64,000 nt of DNA from Chromatiales bacterium. Its GTDB lineage: Bacteria > Pseudomonadota > Gammaproteobacteria > Steroidobacterales > GCA-2729495. The notes beneath the pieces were generated by a model that ran no database searches, was not told the origin of the DNA, and saw only the letters and a program-made list of their open reading frames with translations. Shown here piece after piece: positions 29,758 through 36,264 of the stretch (the stretch's first letter is position 1; each line of letters begins with the position of its first letter). The DNA lies in NCBI GenBank assembly GCA_024234935.1, contig JACKNI010000003.1, forward strand, positions 124,001 to 188,000, in the 5' to 3' direction. Both the position numbers and the translations under genes were made by a program.

Positions 29758-30155
29758 GGGCAGTGCTGGACACCCACATCTGGGTGTGGTGGCTGACCGG
29801 CGACCCGGCACTCACTGCCCGGGAGCGAACCGCTCTCGACGGCGCGGCCAATGCGGGCGATTTGTGTCTGGCTGCGATCAGTCTCTGGGAAGCCCAGATG
29901 CTGCATGCGAGGGGACGACTCTCACTGCCGGTGCCCTTCCCCGACTGGCTGCAGCGTGCGGCCGCGCCGCCAGTCGTGACGGTCTTGCCACTCGACGTTC
30001 AGGTCGTTACCGCGCTCGCCAAGCTGCCCGGACGTTTCCATGGAGATCCCGCGGACCGGCTGATCGTCGCGACAGCGAGGGCTCATCAGCTGACACTGGC
30101 CACGCATGACACGCGCATCCGCGCATCACGAACCGTGCGGATATGGAAGCCGTGA
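29754..30155 (+). CDS. PIN-domain toxin (VapC-like)
   Basis: 133 residues starting at TTG within the antitoxin stop. PIN acidic residues are present: Asp in VLDTHIW (about 6), Glu in ISLWEAQ (about 46), Asp in HGDPADRLI (about 97-100) and Asp in ATHDTRI (about 118). Such toxins are Mg-dependent ribonucleases that cut tRNA or rRNA. The short internal linker LPGRFHGDPADRLIVATA is the most conserved segment of the VapC family paired with Phd-type antitoxins. The triad looks intact, so an active toxin is expected. Confidence 0.88.
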   Translation: MRAVLDTHIWVWWLTGDPALTARERTALDGAANAGDLCLAAISLWEAQMLHARGRLSLPVPFPDWLQRAAAPPVVTVLPLDVQVVTALAKLPGRFHGDPADRLIVATARAHQLTLATHDTRIRASRTVRIWKP

Positions 30156-30164
30156 GAATACTGC

Positions 30165-30179
30165 AATAATCAACTGCTC
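30165..30179 (+). repeat. Right copy of direct repeat flanking the toxin-antitoxin module
   Basis: AATAATCAACTGCTC, 14 of 15 identical to 29404-29418, begins 10 nt after the toxin stop. See the left copy. Confidence 0.45.
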
Positions 30180-30202
30180 CGGGACCCTCATGCGGCACCC
30201 TC

Positions 30203-30760
30203 ATGGCACGACTATTCGAACAAATCGACGACGCCCTGGCAGCCTGGATCCGCCAGCAGCAGATGTTTTTCGTCGCGACCGCGCCGCTGTCGGCCGATAG
30301 CAGCGTGAACTGCTCGCCGAAGGGTCTGGATACGCTGCGCATCCTCGGCCCACACGAGGTCGCCTGGCTGGATCTGGGTGGCAGCGGCATCGAAACCGTG
30401 GCGCATCTCAAGGAGAACGGGCGCATCGTGCTGATGTTCTGCGCCTTCGAAGGTGCACCGCGCATTCTTCGCCTGCATGGGCAGGGCAGCGTGATCGAGC
30501 GCGGCCATCCGGACTTCAACACGCTGCTGGCAACCTTCCCACCGCAGCCGGTGTGCCGCAACCTCATCCGCATCAAGGTGACGCGCATCTCGGACTCCTG
30601 CGGCTGGGGCGTGCCGCTATACGACTACACCGGGCAACGCGACGAGATCGCGCGGGCGGTGGCCGGAAAGACGCCGGAACAGTTGCGCGCCAAGGCGGAA
30701 AAGCAGAATCGTCTCAGCGTCGACGGCCTCGAGGGTCTGGACCTCGAAGCGCTCAAGTAG
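30203..30760 (+). CDS. Pyridoxamine 5'-phosphate oxidase-family protein
   Basis: 185 residues. QQMFFVATAPLSADSSVNCSPKGLD and RILGPHEVAWLDLGGSGIETVAHLKENGRIVLMFCAFEG are typical of the PNPOx-like split-barrel flavin-binding group, distinct from true PdxH. It probably binds FMN or a deazaflavin and acts on an unknown substrate. The next gene's frame begins within 30 nt, so co-transcription with the pseudouridine synthase is likely. Confidence 0.85.
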   Translation: MARLFEQIDDALAAWIRQQQMFFVATAPLSADSSVNCSPKGLDTLRILGPHEVAWLDLGGSGIETVAHLKENGRIVLMFCAFEGAPRILRLHGQGSVIERGHPDFNTLLATFPPQPVCRNLIRIKVTRISDSCGWGVPLYDYTGQRDEIARAVAGKTPEQLRAKAEKQNRLSVDGLEGLDLEALK

Positions 30761-30860
30761 CCCGGATCAGACCGCGATTTCCACCACACTGAAAAAACAC
30801 GGTATCGCGCGCAGCATCTCGAAGCTGGGACTGGCCTCGCGCACGATCGCCGCGGACTGG

Positions 30861-31490
30861 GTGCGTGCCGGACGCCTTGCCGTCAACGGTCGTCTGGTGC
30901 TCGATCCGGAATTTCCGGTGGTCATTGATCGCGATCAACTGACCCTGGACGGGAAGCCGCTGGTCGCAGCCGAAAAGCGCTACCTGATGCTCAACAAGCC
31001 GCGCGGACTGGTCACCACGACAACCGACGAAAAGGGCCGCGACACGGTCTATCGTTGTTTCGATGCTGCCGGACTGCCGTGGCTTGCACCGGTGGGCCGA
31101 CTGGACAAGGCCAGCGAAGGACTCCTGCTGTTCAGCAATGATCCGGAGTGGGCGGCGCGCATCACCGATCCGGTCACCGGACCCGACAAGACCTATCACG
31201 TGCAGATCAACGCGCAGCCCGATGCGGAACTGTTGCACCGCCTCGTTGCCGGCATCAACAGCGAGGACGGCCGGCTGGCGGCAAAATCTGCACAACTGAT
31301 TCGCAGCGGCGAGAAGAATGCCTGGCTGGAAATCGTCCTCGATGAAGGCCGCAACCGGCATATCCGCAGGCTGCTGGAAGCGCATGGCATCGGCGTGCTG
31401 CGCCTGATCCGCACCGCCATCGGCCCGCTGCAACTCGGCACGCTGGCCAAAGGCCAGTGGCGTTGGCTGGCAGAGCACGAGTACCGCTAG
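30861..31490 (+). CDS. rRNA pseudouridine synthase (RsuA/RluB/RluE family), start uncertain
   Basis: From the first canonical start (GTG 30861) the product is 209 residues and has LNKPRGLVTTTTDEKGRDTV, the catalytic VGRLDKASEGLLLFSND (Asp in GRLD) and EGRNRHIRRLLEAHG. It isomerises a uridine in 23S or 16S rRNA. The in-frame sequence upstream (TLKKHGIARSISKLGLASRT then IAADWVRAGRLAVNG) is a proper N-terminal S4 RNA-binding domain, so translation probably begins earlier. Only CTG (30789) or ATT (30777) are available there. It lies next to dusB, another RNA-modification gene. Confidence 0.85.
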   Translation: MRAGRLAVNGRLVLDPEFPVVIDRDQLTLDGKPLVAAEKRYLMLNKPRGLVTTTTDEKGRDTVYRCFDAAGLPWLAPVGRLDKASEGLLLFSNDPEWAARITDPVTGPDKTYHVQINAQPDAELLHRLVAGINSEDGRLAAKSAQLIRSGEKNAWLEIVLDEGRNRHIRRLLEAHGIGVLRLIRTAIGPLQLGTLAKGQWRWLAEHEYR

Positions 31491-31499
31491 AATTCGCGC

Positions 31500-32486
31500 A
31501 TGCAGATCGGGCCCTACACGCTCAGTTCCCCGGTGATACTCGCGCCGATGGTCGGCGTCACCGACAAGCCGTTCAGGCTCCTGTGCCGGCAGCTGGGCGC
31601 AGGCCTCGCCGTGTCGGAGATGACCAGCGCCAATCCCCTCCTGCGCGGATCCCGGAAGTCGCAGCAACGTCTGGATTTCAGCAATGAGCCGGGACCGGTC
31701 GGCGTGCAGATTGCCGGCCATGATCCGCAACAGCTGGCCGATGCCGCACGCTACTGCATGGACCAGGGCGCGCAGATCATCGATATCAACATGGGCTGCC
31801 CGGCGAAGAAGGTCTGCAACGTGGCGGCCGGCTCTGCCCTGTTGCGTGACGAACTGCTGGTGGGACGGATACTCGATGCCGTGGTCCGCGCCGTACCCGT
31901 GCCAGTCACGCTCAAGATCCGCACCGGCTATACGCGCGGGCAGCGCAATGCCCTCAGCGTCGCGCGCGTCGCCGAATCGGCCGGCATCGCGGCGATCGCC
32001 GTACACGGCCGCACGCGCGAAGACCTGTTCAGGGGCGAAGCCGAATACGACAGCGTCGCCACCGTGAAGGCCGCGATCGGCATACCGGTGATCGCCAACG
32101 GCGACATCGATACGCCAGAGAAAGCACAACTGGTGCTTACGCAGACCGGCTGCGATGCCGTGATGATCGGCCGGGCGGCACAGGGCCGGCCGTGGATCTT
32201 CCGCGAGATTGCACACTACCTGGCCACCGGTACCGTGTTGCCGGCACCTTCACTCATCGAGGTGCGCGATCACCTGCTCGGACACCTTGAAGCCCTGCAC
32301 ACCTTCTATGGCGAACACATGGGTGTGCGCATCGCGCGCAAGCACCTGGGCTGGTACAGCCGCGCGCATCCGGGACATCTGGCTTTCCGCAACCAGGTCA
32401 ACCAGACCGAAACTGCTGAAGCGCAGATCCGCGCCACGCAGGAACACTTCCGCATGCTGATCGACGGCGCCCGTCTCGCGGCGTAG
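31500..32486 (+). CDS. dusB: tRNA-dihydrouridine synthase
   Basis: 328 residues. SPVILAPMVGVTDKPFRLLC begins the FMN-binding TIM barrel. INMGCPAKKV contains the catalytic Cys (about 100). IAVHGRTREDLFRGEAEYDSV, VIANGDIDTPEKA and DAVMIGRAAQGRPWIF are family motifs closest to DusB. It reduces uridine in the tRNA D-loop with NADPH. ATG is 9 nt after the pseudouridine synthase stop. The usual downstream fis gene is absent; a convergent radical SAM gene follows without a gap. Confidence 0.93.
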   Translation: MQIGPYTLSSPVILAPMVGVTDKPFRLLCRQLGAGLAVSEMTSANPLLRGSRKSQQRLDFSNEPGPVGVQIAGHDPQQLADAARYCMDQGAQIIDINMGCPAKKVCNVAAGSALLRDELLVGRILDAVVRAVPVPVTLKIRTGYTRGQRNALSVARVAESAGIAAIAVHGRTREDLFRGEAEYDSVATVKAAIGIPVIANGDIDTPEKAQLVLTQTGCDAVMIGRAAQGRPWIFREIAHYLATGTVLPAPSLIEVRDHLLGHLEALHTFYGEHMGVRIARKHLGWYSRAHPGHLAFRNQVNQTETAEAQIRATQEHFRMLIDGARLAA

Positions 32487-33488
32487 TCAGCCGGCGATAC
32501 GCCGGGCACGCAGCTGCCCGCAGCCACCGTCGATATCCTGCCCGGCCGAACGCCGCAGCTTGGTCAGCACACCGCGCTGATGCAGCCAGCGCGCCATCTC
32601 TGCCGCTCGCTCCATGGCAGGACGCTCGAAATCCAGCCCCTCGACGGTGTTGTACGGGATGAAGTTCAGCACCGCATATTTGCCTGCCAGCAGCTTCACG
32701 ATGCCTTCGAGTTCATCGTCGCCGTCGTTCACGCCCTTGAGCAGCGTCCACTGGTACTGGATCGGATAGGTGGTCCTGCGCGCATAGGCTTCGCCCAGCT
32801 CCACCAGCTCTGCGGGATCGATGCGCGGTGCGCGCGGCAGCAGTTCGGCTCGCAGTACAGCCCGCGTGGTATGCAGCGACAGGGCCAGCGCCGGCTTGAC
32901 CACGCCCTGTGGCAGACGCTCGAACACGCGGCGGTCTCCGACAGTCGAGAACACCAGTTCCTTGTGGCCGATTCCGCCTTCAGTGCCGAGCAGTTCGATG
33001 GCCTCGAGCACATTGTCCAGATTGTGGGCAGGTTCACCCATGCCCATGAACACCACGCGACGCACGCTGCGCCGGGCACGGGCAAGTGCGAACTGCGCGA
33101 CGATCTCGGCGCTGCCGAGCTGGCGCAGCAGGCCTTCACGCCCCGTCATGCAGAAAAGGCAGCCGACCGCACAACCAACCTGGGTAGAGACGCAAACGCC
33201 GGCAGGCGGCAGCAGCACGGTTTCCACTGTCTGCCCGTCGGCAAGCTGCACCAGCAGGCGCTCGGAGTCATCTGCCCCGGCGTGCCCGGAATGCACGCAC
33301 CCGAGTGCGGCAAGTTCGGCAGAAATGGCCGGCAGCGCGGCGAGCAGTGACCGGGGAAACGCCGACTCGGGTTTGTGCGCCCAGGTATCCGGCGCCAGAC
33401 CGCGCAGCCAGGCCCGCAGCAGCAATGCCTCGTGCCGCGGCCGGGCGCCGCTGCTGCGCAGGAGTTCACGGAGGGTCTGGATACGCAT
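32487..33488 (-). CDS. RlmN/Cfr-family radical SAM RNA methyltransferase
   Basis: 333 residues. The radical SAM cluster motif is CAVGCLFC (Cys about 106, 110, 113). VVFMGMGEPAHNLDNVLEAI and STVGD follow. The essential C-terminal cysteine is in DIDGGCGQL (about 323). This family methylates C2 or C8 of A2503 in 23S rRNA, and RlmN also acts on tRNA. It is shorter and more divergent than E. coli RlmN (384 residues), so it may be a paralogue with another target. No antibiotic-resistance claim is warranted from sequence alone. Confidence 0.85.
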   Translation of the reverse strand: MRIQTLRELLRSSGARPRHEALLLRAWLRGLAPDTWAHKPESAFPRSLLAALPAISAELAALGCVHSGHAGADDSERLLVQLADGQTVETVLLPPAGVCVSTQVGCAVGCLFCMTGREGLLRQLGSAEIVAQFALARARRSVRRVVFMGMGEPAHNLDNVLEAIELLGTEGGIGHKELVFSTVGDRRVFERLPQGVVKPALALSLHTTRAVLRAELLPRAPRIDPAELVELGEAYARRTTYPIQYQWTLLKGVNDGDDELEGIVKLLAGKYAVLNFIPYNTVEGLDFERPAMERAAEMARWLHQRGVLTKLRRSAGQDIDGGCGQLRARRIAG

Positions 33489-33584
33489 GGGAGCGGCGCG
33501 AGCCTAGCACGTGGCCGACTTTAAGCAGCACTTAAGATTCGAGGTCTACAGTTGCCCCATACCAGCAACACGGGGCGACAGGAC

Positions 33585-33983
33585 ATGAGACAGACGGTAG
33601 TGATCGGCGGACTGGCAGCCTTGCTGCTCGCTGCCAGCCTGGCCCGGGCCGCCGACCCGCTCGAGGCAATCAGGGTTGCAGCACAGGCAGACAGGTCCTT
33701 CAGCGGCTTCTCGGCTGCGCGCGGCGAAGCCCTGTTTCGCACCAAGGGCAGCGACTGGAGCTGCAGCACCTGTCATACCACAGACCCCCGCAATCCCGGG
33801 CGTCACACCGTGACCGGCAAGGCGATCCAGCCGATGGCGCCGGTCAGCAACCCGGCGCGCCTGACCGATCCGGCCAAGGTGGAAAAGTGGTTCAAACGCA
33901 ATTGCAAGGATGTTTTCGATCGCGAATGTACGGCCCGGGAGAAGGGCGATGTCATCACCTGGCTGCGATCACTGACACGTTAA
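33585..33983 (+). CDS. DUF1924 c-type cytochrome
   Basis: 132 residues from ATG 33585 (AGGA upstream), chosen because a clean signal peptide follows (VVIGGLAALLLAASLARA). The single haem site is CSTCH (about residue 63-67). HTVTGKAIQPMAPVSNPARLTD carries a Met/His ligand region and KVEKWFKRNCKDVFDRECT is typical of DUF1924. It is a periplasmic electron carrier, first of a three-gene module with a dihaem cytochrome and a cytochrome b. Confidence 0.88.
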   Translation: MRQTVVIGGLAALLLAASLARAADPLEAIRVAAQADRSFSGFSAARGEALFRTKGSDWSCSTCHTTDPRNPGRHTVTGKAIQPMAPVSNPARLTDPAKVEKWFKRNCKDVFDRECTAREKGDVITWLRSLTR

Positions 33984-33999
33984 GAGAGGAGCTTTGGCC

Positions 34000-34491
34000 A
34001 TGAACACTTCGAAAGCGTCCGCCGGCGTCCGCCGCATCGGCACCACACTCCTGTACCTGGCCGTCATCAGCATGCCGTCGGTCGCCTGCGCAGACGGCGC
34101 AAAAAAGCCGGCACCCGCCAATCCGGTCTGGCAGGAAGAATGCGGCAGCTGTCATATCGCCTATCCACCCCGCTTCCTGCCGGCTGAATCCTGGCAACAG
34201 CTGATGGGATCACTGGAGGATCACTTCGGTACGGACGCCAGCATCGATGCCGGAGCGGCGGCCACCATCGAGGCGTTCCTGACCCAGAACGCCAAGCGCA
34301 GCAAGACCGGTACCGCGGCAACCGACGCACCCTTGCGCATCACCGAAACCAGATGGTTTCGCCGTGAGCATGACGAGATCGCAGCCGCGAAATGGAAGTC
34401 AGCGGCGATCGGGAGCGCAGCCAACTGCGGCGCCTGTCATCGCGAAGCCGACAAGGGCAGTTTTCGTGAACGGGACATCAAGGTTCCCTGA
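34000..34491 (+). CDS. Dihaem cytochrome c (DHC family)
   Basis: 163 residues from ATG 34000, preceded by GAGGAG. The signal peptide is TLLYLAVISMPSVACA. Two haem motifs, CGSCH (about 49) and CGACH (about 145), and the WQEECGSCHIAYPPRFLPAESWQQLM segment identify the dihaem cytochrome c family (PF09626). It follows the DUF1924 gene after 16 nt and would pass electrons between that protein and the membrane cytochrome b. Confidence 0.88.
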   Translation: MNTSKASAGVRRIGTTLLYLAVISMPSVACADGAKKPAPANPVWQEECGSCHIAYPPRFLPAESWQQLMGSLEDHFGTDASIDAGAAATIEAFLTQNAKRSKTGTAATDAPLRITETRWFRREHDEIAAAKWKSAAIGSAANCGACHREADKGSFRERDIKVP

Positions 34492-34503
34492 AGGAGAATC
34501 ATC

Positions 34504-35118
34504 ATGCAGACCAGGACACTGATATGGGATCTGCCCGTACGGGCTTTTCACTGGACGCTGGCCACGAGTTTCGCCGGCGCCTGGCTGCTGGCCGACGGCG
34601 AGCGCTTGCGAAACTTCCACGTGATGTTTGGCTACACCGTTCTCGGCCTCCTGTTGTTCCGGCTGATCTGGGGCTTCGTCGGCACCCGCTACGCACAGTT
34701 CCGCTCCTTCATGTATCGCCCGCGCGAGATGGCGGCCTACCTGCGGGGACTGCTGCGCGGAGATCGTCCACATTACGTCGGTCACAACCCCGCTGGCAGC
34801 TTTGCCATCTGGGCAATACTGGTACTCGCGGCACTGACCGGCCTCAGCGGTTACGCGACCTATAACGAGTTCGGCGGCGATGCCCTTGAGGAACTGCACG
34901 AGTTGTTCGCCAACACCTGGATGCTGGTCGTCGGCCTGCATATAGGCGGGGTCATTGTTTCCAGTCTGCTCGACCGGGAAAACCTTGCCCGCGCCATGGT
35001 GACCGGATACAAACGGGCTGAACCGGCAGCGGCAATCCGCTCCGGCGTCTACGGGCTGGGCTCACTGCTGCTGGTCAGCGTGCTCGGTTTCTGGCTGTGG
35101 ACACTGGTAGCCGCCTGA
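34504..35118 (+). CDS. Cytochrome b561-type membrane cytochrome
   Basis: 204 residues. LIWDLPVRAFHWTLATSFAGAWLL, RNFHVMFGYTVLGLLLFRLIWGFVG and LHIGGVIVSSLLDRENLARAMVTGYKR supply the four-helix core and the paired histidines binding two b haems (about residues 16, 40, 142). It is a quinol-linked electron donor to the adjacent periplasmic cytochromes. It ends 9 nt before a convergent gene. Confidence 0.9.
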   Translation: MQTRTLIWDLPVRAFHWTLATSFAGAWLLADGERLRNFHVMFGYTVLGLLLFRLIWGFVGTRYAQFRSFMYRPREMAAYLRGLLRGDRPHYVGHNPAGSFAIWAILVLAALTGLSGYATYNEFGGDALEELHELFANTWMLVVGLHIGGVIVSSLLDRENLARAMVTGYKRAEPAAAIRSGVYGLGSLLLVSVLGFWLWTLVAA

Positions 35119-35127
35119 GAGCCTCCA

Positions 35128-36066
35128 CTACGCCATATATTCGGCGATACCAGCCAGGCTGCGCTGGGGTTTGGCAAGTCCCGTGTCGATCTGGCCGAGG
35201 ATCCTGCCGGTCTCCAGGTCCACTTTCGACATCACACCGGTGAAGATGTTGGTGGTGAACACATGCCGCTCATCGCGCGAGGCCGTGATCATCGCATAGC
35301 CATATTCGTCGAGTTCGATGGTGCGCAGGGACTTCCCTTCCGGGCTGATGAAGTCGATGAAGCTGCCCCTGAGCAACAACAGCGTGCCATCCTTCCTGTA
35401 CGCCACACCCGTGGTCCACTTGCGCATGTACTCGGGTCCACCGGGATAGGTCACGAGATCGGGCAGGCACTTGCCGTTGACCACATCGAAGCGGTGCACC
35501 TTCATGCCGAGATCGGTGATGTAGGCAATCGACTTGCCATCCGGATGCATCACGGTATGCGTCACGCCGTGAAAGCCGGTCATCGAGGGCGCGGTTTCAG
35601 CATCGTATTCGGCAACCGGTCGCATGTTCGCGTCGAATTTCGCAAAGCGGCCATAGCCGACGAAATTGGTGCCGGGCAGGCGACGCATGTCGCCCCCCTC
35701 ATAGGGCTTGTCGCCCTTCAGGTACTCCCCCAGCCAGATGCTGCCATCGGGAGCAAAACACACGTTGCCCCAGGGGCGCACGCCGAAATCGACGGGCGGC
35801 AACTGCTTGCCATCCGGGGACACACGTACCACTGCATATTCGAAAGGATCGAAGCCCCACAGGGTGCCGTCCGGCGCAAAGCGCAGGTTGATGATCAGGT
35901 GGCTGGTACCCTCGGTGTACAGCGTGCCCTTCGGCACCATGTTGCGGTCAAACTGCAGGATACGGCCTTCGCCGGCGTGATCGTCGCCCGGCACGTTCAT
36001 CAAATAGGTGCAGCCCAGAAAAATATCGCCTGGCGCAAATGGCTTCATGGTCGAGGTCTTGGTCAT
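35128..36066 (-). CDS. SMP-30/NHL-like beta-propeller protein
   Basis: 312 residues from ATG 36066 (GGAG eight nt upstream), rather than the longer frame from 36135. Blade-like repeats are visible: INLRFAPDGTLWGFDPF, GNVCFAPDGSIWLGEY, HTVMHPDGKSIAYITD and GVAYRKDGTLLLLRG, a pattern of SMP-30/gluconolactonase and NHL propellers. No signal peptide is evident, so it is cytoplasmic. Substrate unknown. A good sigma70 promoter precedes it. Confidence 0.65.
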   Translation of the reverse strand: MTKTSTMKPFAPGDIFLGCTYLMNVPGDDHAGEGRILQFDRNMVPKGTLYTEGTSHLIINLRFAPDGTLWGFDPFEYAVVRVSPDGKQLPPVDFGVRPWGNVCFAPDGSIWLGEYLKGDKPYEGGDMRRLPGTNFVGYGRFAKFDANMRPVAEYDAETAPSMTGFHGVTHTVMHPDGKSIAYITDLGMKVHRFDVVNGKCLPDLVTYPGGPEYMRKWTTGVAYRKDGTLLLLRGSFIDFISPEGKSLRTIELDEYGYAMITASRDERHVFTTNIFTGVMSKVDLETGRILGQIDTGLAKPQRSLAGIAEYMA

Positions 36067-36106
36067 CGCGAAAACTCCGCTTCTGATTGGCGTTTTGGAC
36101 TTGTTC

Positions 36107-36135
36107 TTTATCGACAGATTTTGCCTGTCTGCCAA
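36107..36135 (-). promoter_or_regulatory. Promoter of the beta-propeller gene
   Basis: On the minus strand, TTGGCA (36135-36130) and GATAAA (36112-36107) are spaced by 17 nt. Transcription would begin near 36100, about 34 nt before the ATG at 36066. The spacer to the divergent GGDEF/EAL gene is 198 nt in total. Confidence 0.5.
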
Positions 36136-36264
36136 CCATAACGGATTTCAACTCTTTTGGGCATAGCACGCAGCGATGAGACACAGGTCGCAAAAATCCG
36201 GACCGCCACCCGTTCCCGGCCCGGGGACGATAAAGCTCCCCGTTTGCGGGCCGACTAGCCTCCC

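Noticed and set aside
32487..33488. Cfr antibiotic-resistance methyltransferase
   Set aside because: The motifs are shared with RlmN, and sequence alone cannot support C8 methylation.
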